A program made the translations under genes and the position numbers. The notes beneath the pieces are model-generated. The model saw only the letters and a program-made list of their open reading frames with translations, searched no databases and had not been told where the DNA came from. A DNA stretch of 64,000 nucleotides, from the NCBI RefSeq assembly GCF_000060345.1, contig NC_008571.1:2046001-2110000 (forward strand). Reading direction: 5' to 3'. Origin of the DNA: Christiangramia forsetii KT0803 (GTDB lineage Bacteria; Bacteroidota; Bacteroidia; Flavobacteriales; Flavobacteriaceae). Positions 45,292-54,459 of this stretch are shown here, one piece after another. Positions within the stretch are counted from its first letter, which is position 1, and each line of letters starts with the position of its first letter.

Positions 45292-45664
45292 CAATACCTT
45301 TTAATTTAGAACAATGTCTTGCTGAAACCGGTTTTTCTATAAAATCTACGACATGTGGATCTTCGGCAGCGTCTCTTTTATCTTTTCTATCTATAGACGA
45401 AGTCACCATAACCACATGAAACCTTTCATTATCACTAACTAGTTTTAGTTTATTGAGAAAATCCCACCCGGTCATGCCCGGCATATTAATATCCAGCATA
45501 ATTAAATAATCTATTTCTTTATCTGAATCATTTTCTAGGAAGTCTAAAGCTTTCTGTGCTTCTTTAAAAACATATGGATCGGGATCCAATTCGCACTTAG
45601 TGACCATTTTTTGTTGAAGAAATCTAACAATTTCATCGTCATCAATAATTAATGTTCGTAACAT
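45260..45664 (-). CDS. single-domain response regulator
   Basis: A stand-alone receiver domain of 134 residues: 'IIDDDEIVRF' acidic pocket, Asp in 'MLDINMPGMTGWDF', Thr/Ser in 'VMVTSS', Lys in 'FIEKPVS'. There is no output domain. It follows the large PAS protein by 24 bp and is presumably its phosphorelay partner. The stop codon lies inside the convergent EEP gene (32-bp overlap). Confidence 0.9.
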   Translation of the reverse strand: MLRTLIIDDDEIVRFLQQKMVTKCELDPDPYVFKEAQKALDFLENDSDKEIDYLIMLDINMPGMTGWDFLNKLKLVSDNERFHVVMVTSSIDRKDKRDAAEDPHVVDFIEKPVSARHCSKLKGIAKLSAYFEES

Positions 45665-45688
45665 AGGTAGGGTATTTTGGGGTTGGGG

Positions 45689-48600
45689 CTATAATTCTTT
45701 TTCGGTTTTAACAGCTATTTCCCTGATAATAGTATCAAGTTCATGAGCAGAAGTTAAAATATTATCCAATATCTCATTAACGTTATCAAGATCATTCTTA
45801 TAATTTTTCAATAAATCGACTAATCCCATAACCTTAGCCAGAGGTGCGCGCACAACATGAGATTGCGTCCAGGCAATTTCTTTCAATCTTTTGTTATGAT
45901 TTTCTATAGCAATAAGGTGATGTTTTCTTTCAGTAATATCCTGCATAGATCCGATAATACGCTTAGGCTTGTCTTTATCATCTAATATAAGATAACTACG
46001 ATCTAAAATATGTTTATAGGAGCCATCTGCGCATTTAAATCGATATTCGACAGTTAAATTTTTCATTCCTTCCTCCTGCATTTTATTCGCCAGGAATTTC
46101 ACATTCTCATAATCATCAGGATGTATTTTATTGTCCCACCATTCTCCAGAATACACTCCATTCTTACCTTTAGAATATCCAAACATCCCAGCTGCTGCTT
46201 CACTAACTTTCATTTCATCTTTCTGAATATCATAATCGGTTATTAGGTCACTGGTAGCCTTGGCAACAATGTCATAGCGTTTCAGGCTGTCTAAAAGTTT
46301 CCTTTCCTGTTCTACAAATTCTGTAATATCCCTGGAATTCATTACAATTCCTTTAATTGCCGGGTCATTACTAAGATTAGTAATAATTGTTTCTATCCAA
46401 CTCCATGTATTCTTTGAATTTCTCACTCTATAGGAGGGTAACTGAATTCGCTTTTTTTCTTTCAGTTTGGCCATAGCGGAAGAAACATTCTCTAAGTCCT
46501 CTTCATTAATATAATTCAGGAAACTGGTTCCTTCCATTTCTTGGGGCGTCAATCCGAATACAGCTTTGGAAGCCGGACTATTATATATATAATCATAATT
46601 AGAATCTACAATCGCGATTAAATCTGATCCATCCTGCACTAGAGCTTTAAATCGTTTTTCACTATGAAATAATTGCTCTTCAGCTTTTATTCTGGCAGTT
46701 ACATCTTTCACAAGGGATACTCGGGCTTTCACGCCAGCAAAAATCATTGGATTACTATTGACATTTACAAATATCCTTTCTCCATTTTTTTTGATATGCT
46801 CCACCTTAACCTGAAAAAAACTATCAGTATTTTTAGAAACGATAGTGTCTATCCTTTCTTCTTGTTTTGGCGCCCATAGATCTCTCACAGTCATTTTAGA
46901 AAATTCTTCCGCGGTATATCCGTAAAGGTCTATAGCCGTATTGTTCACTTTCAAAAATTTCAGTTGGTCTCTATCTAAAACCCACATTGGAAGAGGACTT
47001 GCATCAAATAAACTTCGATATTTCTGTTCAGAATTTTCAAGTTCTTTCTGAACTTTTTTACGCTCTAAAATATTTTCTGATAATTCTTCATGGACTTTCT
47101 TAAGTGGCGTAATATCTGTACCATACATAAAAACCACATTATCCTCAGTAAAATAACGTGAGAAACGCCACGAAATCCAAAGATAACCTCCATCTTTCTT
47201 TAGGCATCTTAATTCAAAATCTGAACCATCACTAGAAATATTTTCTATCGCCTTGGAGGTTTTATCAAGATCATCAGGATGGATAAATTCTGTAACTGGT
47301 TTGGTTAACATTTCACATTCTGAAAAGCCAAATTTCTCTCCAAATGTGGGATTTATTCTTTTTATAAAACCGTCCATCCCTACAATGGCAATTAGGTTTG
47401 GTGAGTACTGGAAAAAATCATTTAATTGATCCTCACTTCTTTTTCGCTCTATTGCAGAAGCAATTTGTAATGTAATATCGCCAAGAGCTTCCACTTCAAT
47501 TTTTTTAGTATCCTTAACGGATCCAAAGCAATAAATGGAGATCAATCTGTCCTGGAAAAAAATGGGAATACCAACCGCGGTTTTAATAGAGGTATTCTCA
47601 TCCAGAATCATATTCTTAAGCAATCCTGTTTGCTCTTTTAGACGTAGAATTTGCAATTGACCTGATTCCCAAACCATTCCTGGTAAGCCTTCTCCCAATA
47701 CATATGAATTTCCAGGATTTTCTTTTTCTGAAAGATCTCTGTCTAAAGGCCAAAAGGCAGTTCTTACTAATTTCTGATTATTAATGCTAACCTTATAAGC
47801 TTCAGCATAATCAAAGCCAAGATCTCTGCAAAATACCTTTAAGCTTTTGATCATCGCTTCATTAAAAGTTGGCTTATCTCCAAATGCCTTTATAATCTTG
47901 AAGATTAGCTCTTGCTTTTTGTTATGAAGATATGTCTGGGTAATATCTCTAGCAATACCTACCAAACCAATAGTTTCCTGATCCTCATTCTTTAGAGGTA
48001 CTTTGGTAAGCAATACCATTTCCTGCTTCCCATCACAATTTGTAACCAGATCCTGGCGATTAATTACCGGTTTTCCGGTATTCATTACCCTATCATTATC
48101 TTCAATAATTTCGATTCCTTTTTCAAAATCAAAATAATCCATAGGATTATAACCTTCACTGCTTTGATCTATTGAATGCCCGAGCACCTGGGTATAAAAC
48201 TTTTTATTAGCCAAAATAGACTTATGCTCCTTATCTTTGACAAAAATATAATCGGGAATATTATCAATTATAGCACGAAGCATTTGACGCTCCTCAATAA
48301 CCTTTTTGTCTGCTAATTTTTGATCTGAGATGTCTTTAGCAATTCCGTAAACACCAATGATCTTGTCGTTATAAATAATTGGAAAGTTATTTATCTCAAG
48401 TATTCTTTTCGTGCCCTTTAAACTTATAAACCCGGCCTGATAATTCTGATTTTTACCTTTAAGAGCCTTAGAAAACTTACTTAAAACCATTGCGTGATCT
48501 TCCTCGATAATTAAAGGCAGGAAATGCATTTCGAGTAATCTGCTAATAGATGTTTCAGCGAGCTTAGCTGAAGCTTTATTAGCATTTATGAAATTACCTT

Positions 48601-49048
48601 CCAGATCGAACGAGAAAACAGCGTCAGGGTTATTGTAGAATAGATTTGAATATATCTGCTTACTATAATCTAATTCTTTCTCCAGTTCGTTAGAATTCAA
48701 GGTTTGATTAAAAAAAGCATCTGATACATTTTCTTCAATAGACAATGAAGCCTGTACATTCTCACCCTGTGCATTCAATACTGGAGATAAATAACAATTT
48801 AGTGCCTTATTGCTTTCTTTTATAGAAAATGATTGAAATTCACCTTTTCTACAGGACGCTATTTTATCCTTAAGAAGATTTTCAAAACCATCCGGAAAAC
48901 AAGAAGAGAAATTTCCTCCTGAAACTAGTTGATAATTATATAAACTTCTGAAAAGACGATCAGCAGCACGATTATAGGAAACTATAATTTCCTTATAACA
49001 AACAGTGATCAGCGCCCCCCGAATATTTTTGGAAGTTTCTTTGTTCAA
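45689..49048 (-). CDS. multi-PAS/GAF sensor protein with DHp domain but no ATPase domain
   Basis: The 1119 residues hold several PAS repeats (approximately 20-110, 130-245, 250-375, 535-650, 660-780, 785-905, 915-1040) and a GAF-like segment (about 380-530). The chain ends with a histidine-bearing helix, 'WTQSHVVRAPLAKVMG' with His1064, and stops 56 residues later. The HATPase_c domain (N, G1, G2 boxes) required of a histidine kinase is missing and there is no room for it before the next gene 24 bp away. It may act as a phosphatase, a phosphotransfer module or need a kinase core in trans. Confidence 0.85.
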   Translation of the reverse strand: MNKETSKNIRGALITVCYKEIIVSYNRAADRLFRSLYNYQLVSGGNFSSCFPDGFENLLKDKIASCRKGEFQSFSIKESNKALNCYLSPVLNAQGENVQASLSIEENVSDAFFNQTLNSNELEKELDYSKQIYSNLFYNNPDAVFSFDLEGNFINANKASAKLAETSISRLLEMHFLPLIIEEDHAMVLSKFSKALKGKNQNYQAGFISLKGTKRILEINNFPIIYNDKIIGVYGIAKDISDQKLADKKVIEERQMLRAIIDNIPDYIFVKDKEHKSILANKKFYTQVLGHSIDQSSEGYNPMDYFDFEKGIEIIEDNDRVMNTGKPVINRQDLVTNCDGKQEMVLLTKVPLKNEDQETIGLVGIARDITQTYLHNKKQELIFKIIKAFGDKPTFNEAMIKSLKVFCRDLGFDYAEAYKVSINNQKLVRTAFWPLDRDLSEKENPGNSYVLGEGLPGMVWESGQLQILRLKEQTGLLKNMILDENTSIKTAVGIPIFFQDRLISIYCFGSVKDTKKIEVEALGDITLQIASAIERKRSEDQLNDFFQYSPNLIAIVGMDGFIKRINPTFGEKFGFSECEMLTKPVTEFIHPDDLDKTSKAIENISSDGSDFELRCLKKDGGYLWISWRFSRYFTEDNVVFMYGTDITPLKKVHEELSENILERKKVQKELENSEQKYRSLFDASPLPMWVLDRDQLKFLKVNNTAIDLYGYTAEEFSKMTVRDLWAPKQEERIDTIVSKNTDSFFQVKVEHIKKNGERIFVNVNSNPMIFAGVKARVSLVKDVTARIKAEEQLFHSEKRFKALVQDGSDLIAIVDSNYDYIYNSPASKAVFGLTPQEMEGTSFLNYINEEDLENVSSAMAKLKEKKRIQLPSYRVRNSKNTWSWIETIITNLSNDPAIKGIVMNSRDITEFVEQERKLLDSLKRYDIVAKATSDLITDYDIQKDEMKVSEAAAGMFGYSKGKNGVYSGEWWDNKIHPDDYENVKFLANKMQEEGMKNLTVEYRFKCADGSYKHILDRSYLILDDKDKPKRIIGSMQDITERKHHLIAIENHNKRLKEIAWTQSHVVRAPLAKVMGLVDLLKNYKNDLDNVNEILDNILTSAHELDTIIREIAVKTEKEL

Positions 49049-49105
49049 ATTTTGGAATGATAGATTTAGGTGTGTGGAAAGTACAAAAAATTAATTAGTT
49101 GAGAA

Positions 49106-50470
49106 CTAAAAAATCTTCTTTGAGAAATTTATTCCTACTCCAAAACTTGAACTATCATAAGATTTTATATCTGCACCAAACTGGGCTTTTAGAATGTAAT
49201 CGGAATTAATTAATTCCAGTTCAATTAATGTCGAAAACACTTCTTTTGTAGGTTTTATGAATGAATCTTTCAAACCATAATTCTTTCGGTAACTCAACAA
49301 TAATCTATATGGAAACTCTTCCAGAACCTTCCCTTTTATACCCAAATGATGAACTGTGAGTATGTTCGTTCCTATTCTAAACCTGGTATCCTCATTTAAT
49401 AAAATAAAGGGTACACCCAATATCTGATTCCTATAGGTCCACCCAGACTGATATAGGTTATTGTTAAAATAATTATCGGCGCCATCCACCTCTGAACTTT
49501 TACGATCTCTACTTTGATTTTTAGTATAATAAAATTCGTACATAAAGGCTTTTAACCAGGAGCTTCCCCAAAAGGTATCACGATTATCCTCAAAATAGAC
49601 AGCATATCGGCCATCGGGAAAATTCCCGCCTTTCAAACCGGAGTTATCTTCGAATATATGATTGTATAAAAACTGGAAATCAACGTCATTAATTTTTGTT
49701 TTTATTTTAAGTTCATAACTACCAATTTGATTACCGAGAGCATTAACCTCCTCTCCTCCAGCAACTTCATTTTCACTTGCCATGCCTAAAAAAATTCTTC
49801 TATAGGCATCAAAAGAGTTCGGTAATTCACCAAATTCCTCAGAATAACCGGCCCATTGAACAAAATGTTGACCACCCAATGAAATTTGAAAACCTTTCTT
49901 ACTTCTATAAACAATATGCCCACTTTTATGATGTAAACGAGTATTATCTATAAAGCGATCATCATTCATAATATATTCTTCCAGACTAACCATAATTCCT
50001 AGTCCATAATCTCCTTTAATAAATAAAGGATCTCTAGTAAAAAAACGAATTCCTGGCAATGGAGATGCATTTAAACTCCATAAGATACTCTCATTGGATG
50101 CACTAAGGTTATTGAATAAATCGTTTCGCTGCTTTTTTCCAACTACAATACCTATCTTAGCAGTTAAATAAGAGAAATAGGCTTCATCTAATTTGAAACC
50201 ATCATCGTAACCATCCCGAAAAAAACCACCTAAACCAAATTCTGCCTGTCTCTCCTCTTCAAGATCTATAGTTGCTTTATAGGATAATAAACCGGTAAAA
50301 TGGGTTTTCTCATCTACGCGACCGCGTGAATTTGTATGCATCCAGAAAGGAGATTTTTCCTCAGAAAATAGTTGTGCTTGACCTTCAAAATTGAGATCAT
50401 ATATAACCTGCCCAAGACAGCTGGATAAACTTAGAACAGAAATAATAATAATCAGAAAGTAAATTCTCAT
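49106..50470 (-). CDS. Wzi-like capsule assembly protein
   Basis: The 454-residue product has an N-terminal export signal (to 'SLSSCLGQ', possibly a lipobox) and a beta-barrel pattern with aromatic strand ends, ending in phenylalanine (FSKKIF), as outer-membrane proteins do. The 'FGLGGFFRDGYD' and 'SGHIVYRSKKGFQISLGGQ' stretches fit the capsule assembly protein Wzi family. It probably anchors or organises capsule at the cell surface. It is divergent from the CpsB-like gene and belongs functionally to the polysaccharide locus to its right. Confidence 0.78.
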   Translation of the reverse strand: MRIYFLIIIISVLSLSSCLGQVIYDLNFEGQAQLFSEEKSPFWMHTNSRGRVDEKTHFTGLLSYKATIDLEEERQAEFGLGGFFRDGYDDGFKLDEAYFSYLTAKIGIVVGKKQRNDLFNNLSASNESILWSLNASPLPGIRFFTRDPLFIKGDYGLGIMVSLEEYIMNDDRFIDNTRLHHKSGHIVYRSKKGFQISLGGQHFVQWAGYSEEFGELPNSFDAYRRIFLGMASENEVAGGEEVNALGNQIGSYELKIKTKINDVDFQFLYNHIFEDNSGLKGGNFPDGRYAVYFEDNRDTFWGSSWLKAFMYEFYYTKNQSRDRKSSEVDGADNYFNNNLYQSGWTYRNQILGVPFILLNEDTRFRIGTNILTVHHLGIKGKVLEEFPYRLLLSYRKNYGLKDSFIKPTKEVFSTLIELELINSDYILKAQFGADIKSYDSSSFGVGINFSKKIF

Positions 50471-50544
50471 GGGTTAAATCTAGGAATACTGCAAATATTA
50501 CTAATAAGAATTAAAATTATGTAATTTTGGAAAGTAAAATAGTA

Positions 50545-51282
50545 ATGATGGTATCAATATTTGGAAAAAACACGTATTTAGTAGATTTATTAGGAGGTAT
50601 CACTGATTTTCACAATCATATATTGCCCGGTATCGATGACGGTGCAAAGACGGTTGAAGAATCTATCTCGCTAATTAAGGAATTTGAAAACATAGGTATC
50701 AATAAATTTGTTGCTACACCACATGTAATGAATGACTATTATCCTAACACGATCGAAACAATAGAGGACGCATTCAAAAAACTAAAATCAAATCTATCAA
50801 CATCAACTCATTTAGATTATTCTGCAGAATACATGATGGATCAAAATTTCACAGAAATTATTGAAAATCAAAATTTATTACCAATAAAAGACAATAAAGT
50901 ATTAGTCGAAATGTCTTATTTTCAACCTCCTATTAACATTAACCAAATACTATTCAATTTACAAAACAACTTATTTTCTCCAATCTTAGCTCATCCTGAA
51001 AGATATACCTATTGGCATTCAAGAGACTTAGAGAAATATAAAAACATAAAGTCCAGAGGTTGTAATTTTCAATTGAATATGCTTTCCTTATCAAACCATT
51101 ACGGAAAAGGAATTCATAAAATAGCACTAAGATTAATTGAAAATGACTTGATTGACTATATAAGCAGTGATGCTCATAAACTAAGCCATATTGAAAATAT
51201 TAAAACAATCAAAATCTCCAAAAAGCATATTAAATCTCTGAATAGGATTATTAATAACGGTCAAAGATTATTCGCTAATTGA
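50545..51282 (+). CDS. CpsB/YwqE-like tyrosine-protein phosphatase (PHP domain)
   Basis: The PHP-domain metalloenzyme carries 'DFHNHILPGIDDGAKT' (His-x-His metal ligands), 'FVATPHVMNDYY', 'ILAHPERY' and 'YISSDAHK'. The family dephosphorylates BY-kinases such as Wzc/CpsD. The open frame reaches a TTG at 50527, but the ATG at 50545 or 50548 fits the family N-terminus ('VSIFGKNTYLVDLL') better and was chosen. Its 3' end overlaps by 8 bp the convergent BY-kinase gene, its likely substrate. Confidence 0.88.
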   Translation: MMVSIFGKNTYLVDLLGGITDFHNHILPGIDDGAKTVEESISLIKEFENIGINKFVATPHVMNDYYPNTIETIEDAFKKLKSNLSTSTHLDYSAEYMMDQNFTEIIENQNLLPIKDNKVLVEMSYFQPPININQILFNLQNNLFSPILAHPERYTYWHSRDLEKYKNIKSRGCNFQLNMLSLSNHYGKGIHKIALRLIENDLIDYISSDAHKLSHIENIKTIKISKKHIKSLNRIINNGQRLFAN

Positions 51283-53677
51283 AAAATCTTTTTTTCATGC
51301 GCTCCCATTTACTTTCATTATCTAATCCGTAACCATATCCATATCCATAAGAATAGCCATATTGCGCACCGTATGAAAATTTGGAATAATCGACATCATT
51401 TAAAATTACAGCTAAGCCTTTAAGTTTTCCCTGCTTCTTCAAATCCTTTGGAAATTCCAAAAGATTTTTTTCAGTAAAATCAGCCCTGGTTACATATAAT
51501 GTATAATCTGCAAGTTGGCTAATTAAAAGAGTATCGGTAACAATCATAGCCGGAGCAGTGTCAACAATTACATAATCATATTTTTCTCTCGATTGTCTTA
51601 CCAATTCCTCCATCCGATCATTCATCAATAATTCCGCAGGATTTGGCGGTATTGGTCCAGATAATATTACCTCTACATCAATTCCATTCTCATTAGTAGC
51701 TGAGGTTACATCAGCAGCGGTCACTTCATAATCATACAAATAATCAGATAAGCCTTTCTCTTTAGCTCCTGGCGTAGCCTCAGTGTATCTATGAAGTTTT
51801 GGGTTTCTAATATCAGCTCCAATAAGTAAAACAGACTTACCCGTACTTGCTAGCGTTCTCGAAAGATTATAGGAAATAAAAGTTTTCCCTTCTCCTTTAA
51901 CCGTTGAAGTTACAAAAATAACGTCTCCTTTCTCTTGATCCTTATTTTGAATTAAATAAGCTAGATTAGTACGTAAAATCCTGAAAGATTCTGCTAGTGG
52001 TGATCGATCATTTAAGTGAATTACGTCATTCTGATCGGCTGAAATCCTTGGCACCTCACCTATAAATGGCACAGCTTTTATTAGAGCTTGTAAATCTCCT
52101 TTATGATGAACTTTTGTATCTAGTAAGTTTTTAATTAAAATAATAAGGACAGGAATAATCAAACCTATAATAAATCCAGATATCAAAATTAACCAAGGTG
52201 CTGGATCTACAGGGCGGTCTAAAGTAAATGCGGAATCAACAACTCTTGCCACAGATGCTGTAGCCGCATAAGATATTGCAGCTTCTTCACGTCGCTGTAA
52301 CAAAAAAAGGTACAGCTGTTCTTTAATTTGCTGTTGTCGCTCAATACTTCTCATACCCTTCTCAAGTCCAGGAAAATTACTAAATCGTCCTACCGCAACA
52401 TTCTCCCTCTGTCCAAGTTCTTTTAACCTTACATTTAGTGTTTGTCGAGTACTAGAAATATTCTCAAAAAGATTATTCCTCAAAGAATCTAACTGCTCTG
52501 TTAAGGTTTCGACAATAGGGTTTTTTTCCGTACCTCCTTTCAGATACAAATTCCTCTCCATTACAAGGGTATTGTAAGAGTTTATTAGTCCCGTTATACC
52601 TCCTTCATTTATTCCAACTTCTGGCAAAAAATCATATTTATTTTGTTGTTCCAACAGATTTTCAATCGAACTTAATAATTGAAGTTGAGTTTCAAGGGCA
52701 AATATTTGTTCTTCCGCTGCTGAAAATTTAGATTGAAATTCTGCGGCACCGGACTCAACACTCATAATTCGGTTGTCCCTTTTGAAATCAGCTATACCAC
52801 CTTCTACCGAATCCAATTCAGTAGTAATCATTTCAAGTCTTTCCTGTATAAAAGCTGTAGTATTCTCAGCAACTTCCTGCTTGTCCTGCACACCTTCTTC
52901 ATTAAAACGTTGCATTAGTTTATTTAAAAAATCTTCCGACTTTTTACTGGATTCATTAACAATATTTAATTCTAAAATATCTTTCGCTTTACCTTTAGGT
53001 TCAATAATTAAACTAGAAATAAGATTATTTGTTACTTCTTTAACCGGAGAAGTTCTAATATTTACTGTGCTTGTTCTTTTAAAGGATCCTTCCTCTTTAC
53101 CTGATCTAGGAAGAATCACAAACTTCAATCCTATTAATTTTACAACTTCTCCTATTTTATGTTCGGCAGAATAATTTAAATCTTCATTTTCAAGCAAATA
53201 GGTTGTATCTGAAGTAGGGGTTATAAACATATTTATGGAGGAGATGTCTACTAACGAATCTTTAGAAATAAATTCAACTAAGATAGGACTAGATTTATAA
53301 GCTTCAACAGTAATGATATTTCCTTCGATATGATATTCTACATTTAGATCCAGTTCCTCTACTACACTAGATACTAATTGCTTTGATTTCAATTTTTCAA
53401 TTTGGCTCTGTAAACCATCATTATCCAAAGCTAAAATAGTTCCACCTCCCGATGGAAGTGCACTCATTGCATTATTCTCTTTTTCGTTTACTACAATCAT
53501 AGTTGCAGTTGTTTGAAATTTAGATATGGTATACCTATTGTATAAATACGCGATTAGTCCGCCTATCAAAAAACCAAACAGAATCCAACGCCAATAGGCG
53601 AGATACTTATACACCTCTGCTTTGAGATCAAAATTGGATTCATTTTGCTCTTCTGAGAATTCATTTATTTCTTCCAT
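51275..53677 (-). CDS. Wzc-like polysaccharide co-polymerase and tyrosine autokinase
   Basis: The 800-residue protein joins a Wzz chain-length domain (membrane helix about 30-50, long periplasmic coiled region, GNVR domain, second helix about 505-525) to a cytosolic BY-kinase. Walker A is 'KGEGKTF' with Lys598, Walker A' 'LIGADIRNP', Walker B 'VIVDTAPAMIV'. The tail is a tyrosine-glycine cluster ('YGYSYGYGYGYG') that is the expected autophosphorylation site. It controls chain length and export together with the Wza-like protein encoded 3 bp upstream. Confidence 0.92.
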   Translation of the reverse strand: MEEINEFSEEQNESNFDLKAEVYKYLAYWRWILFGFLIGGLIAYLYNRYTISKFQTTATMIVVNEKENNAMSALPSGGGTILALDNDGLQSQIEKLKSKQLVSSVVEELDLNVEYHIEGNIITVEAYKSSPILVEFISKDSLVDISSINMFITPTSDTTYLLENEDLNYSAEHKIGEVVKLIGLKFVILPRSGKEEGSFKRTSTVNIRTSPVKEVTNNLISSLIIEPKGKAKDILELNIVNESSKKSEDFLNKLMQRFNEEGVQDKQEVAENTTAFIQERLEMITTELDSVEGGIADFKRDNRIMSVESGAAEFQSKFSAAEEQIFALETQLQLLSSIENLLEQQNKYDFLPEVGINEGGITGLINSYNTLVMERNLYLKGGTEKNPIVETLTEQLDSLRNNLFENISSTRQTLNVRLKELGQRENVAVGRFSNFPGLEKGMRSIERQQQIKEQLYLFLLQRREEAAISYAATASVARVVDSAFTLDRPVDPAPWLILISGFIIGLIIPVLIILIKNLLDTKVHHKGDLQALIKAVPFIGEVPRISADQNDVIHLNDRSPLAESFRILRTNLAYLIQNKDQEKGDVIFVTSTVKGEGKTFISYNLSRTLASTGKSVLLIGADIRNPKLHRYTEATPGAKEKGLSDYLYDYEVTAADVTSATNENGIDVEVILSGPIPPNPAELLMNDRMEELVRQSREKYDYVIVDTAPAMIVTDTLLISQLADYTLYVTRADFTEKNLLEFPKDLKKQGKLKGLAVILNDVDYSKFSYGAQYGYSYGYGYGYGLDNESKWERMKKRFFN

Positions 53678-53680
53678 AAA

Positions 53681-54454
53681 TTAGAGACTATTTACAAGCA
53701 AGTAAAGACTTATTAGGGTTGTACCTATTGAAATTATACCTTGATAACTCGAGAAAAATCCTGCCGATTTCACTCTCCTATAAGAAGGTTCAACATACAC
53801 AATATCGTTTTGCTTTAGATAAAAGTAAGGACTTTGAAATAAGTTAGTTTTTGTCATATCCAAATGGCCAATTTTTTTTATTCCATTTTCCTCCCTTATG
53901 ATTGTTATATTCTCTCTCCTACCATCATAGGTGATATCCCCAGACATCGCAATTAATTCGGGCATAGAAATTCGACCATCTTGTATCTCTACCCTTCCAG
54001 GACTTCCGACCTCTCCTAATACTGTAACTCTGAAATTCATTATTCGTACGTCAACAATTGGATCCTTGACATAAACTTCAATTTCTCTTTCCAATTTTTT
54101 TTGAATTTCTGTTCTGGTCAATCCTTCTACTTTTATTTCTCCCAAGACAGGAAAATTTATCATTCCATCAGGACTTACCAAATAACCTGTTAACGATGAA
54201 TTTTGACCACCCCCGCCACCTGATTGTTGGCCCCCAGTTTTCATTTGAAAAGGTTCAACAATTTCTTCATTTATAGAAGATGAAGATACATTGATCCGTA
54301 GAACATCATTTTTCTCAATTTTAGGCTCATAATTAAGGAGATTTTTTTGCCCTTCAAGAGATTCTTTACCTTCATAGAAATAAACTATTTCATCCTTTGT
54401 AGCACAACTTGTAAAAAAAAGCGCCAGAACAAATAACCCAAATAATTTTTTCAT
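53681..54454 (-). CDS. Wza-like outer-membrane polysaccharide export lipoprotein
   Basis: A lipoprotein signal with Cys17 ('FTSCATK') precedes a polysaccharide-export domain ('KNDVLRINVSSSS', 'YLVSPDGMINFPVLGEIKVEGLT') and an SLBB segment ('VTVLGEVGSPGRVEI'). At 257 residues it is shorter than E. coli Wza (379) and closer to the Bacteroidetes OPX type; a C-terminal hydrophobic stretch ('IGTTLISLYLLVNSL') could span a membrane. A glycine-rich loop lies near residue 78. It forms the export channel with the Wzc-like protein. Confidence 0.9.
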   Translation of the reverse strand: MKKLFGLFVLALFFTSCATKDEIVYFYEGKESLEGQKNLLNYEPKIEKNDVLRINVSSSSINEEIVEPFQMKTGGQQSGGGGGQNSSLTGYLVSPDGMINFPVLGEIKVEGLTRTEIQKKLEREIEVYVKDPIVDVRIMNFRVTVLGEVGSPGRVEIQDGRISMPELIAMSGDITYDGRRENITIIREENGIKKIGHLDMTKTNLFQSPYFYLKQNDIVYVEPSYRRVKSAGFFSSYQGIISIGTTLISLYLLVNSL

Positions 54455-54459
54455 AAATT

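Noticed and set aside
45665-45688. A frameshifted HATPase_c domain after the large PAS protein
   Set aside because: Only 24 bp separate it from the response regulator gene, so there is no room for a detached kinase domain.
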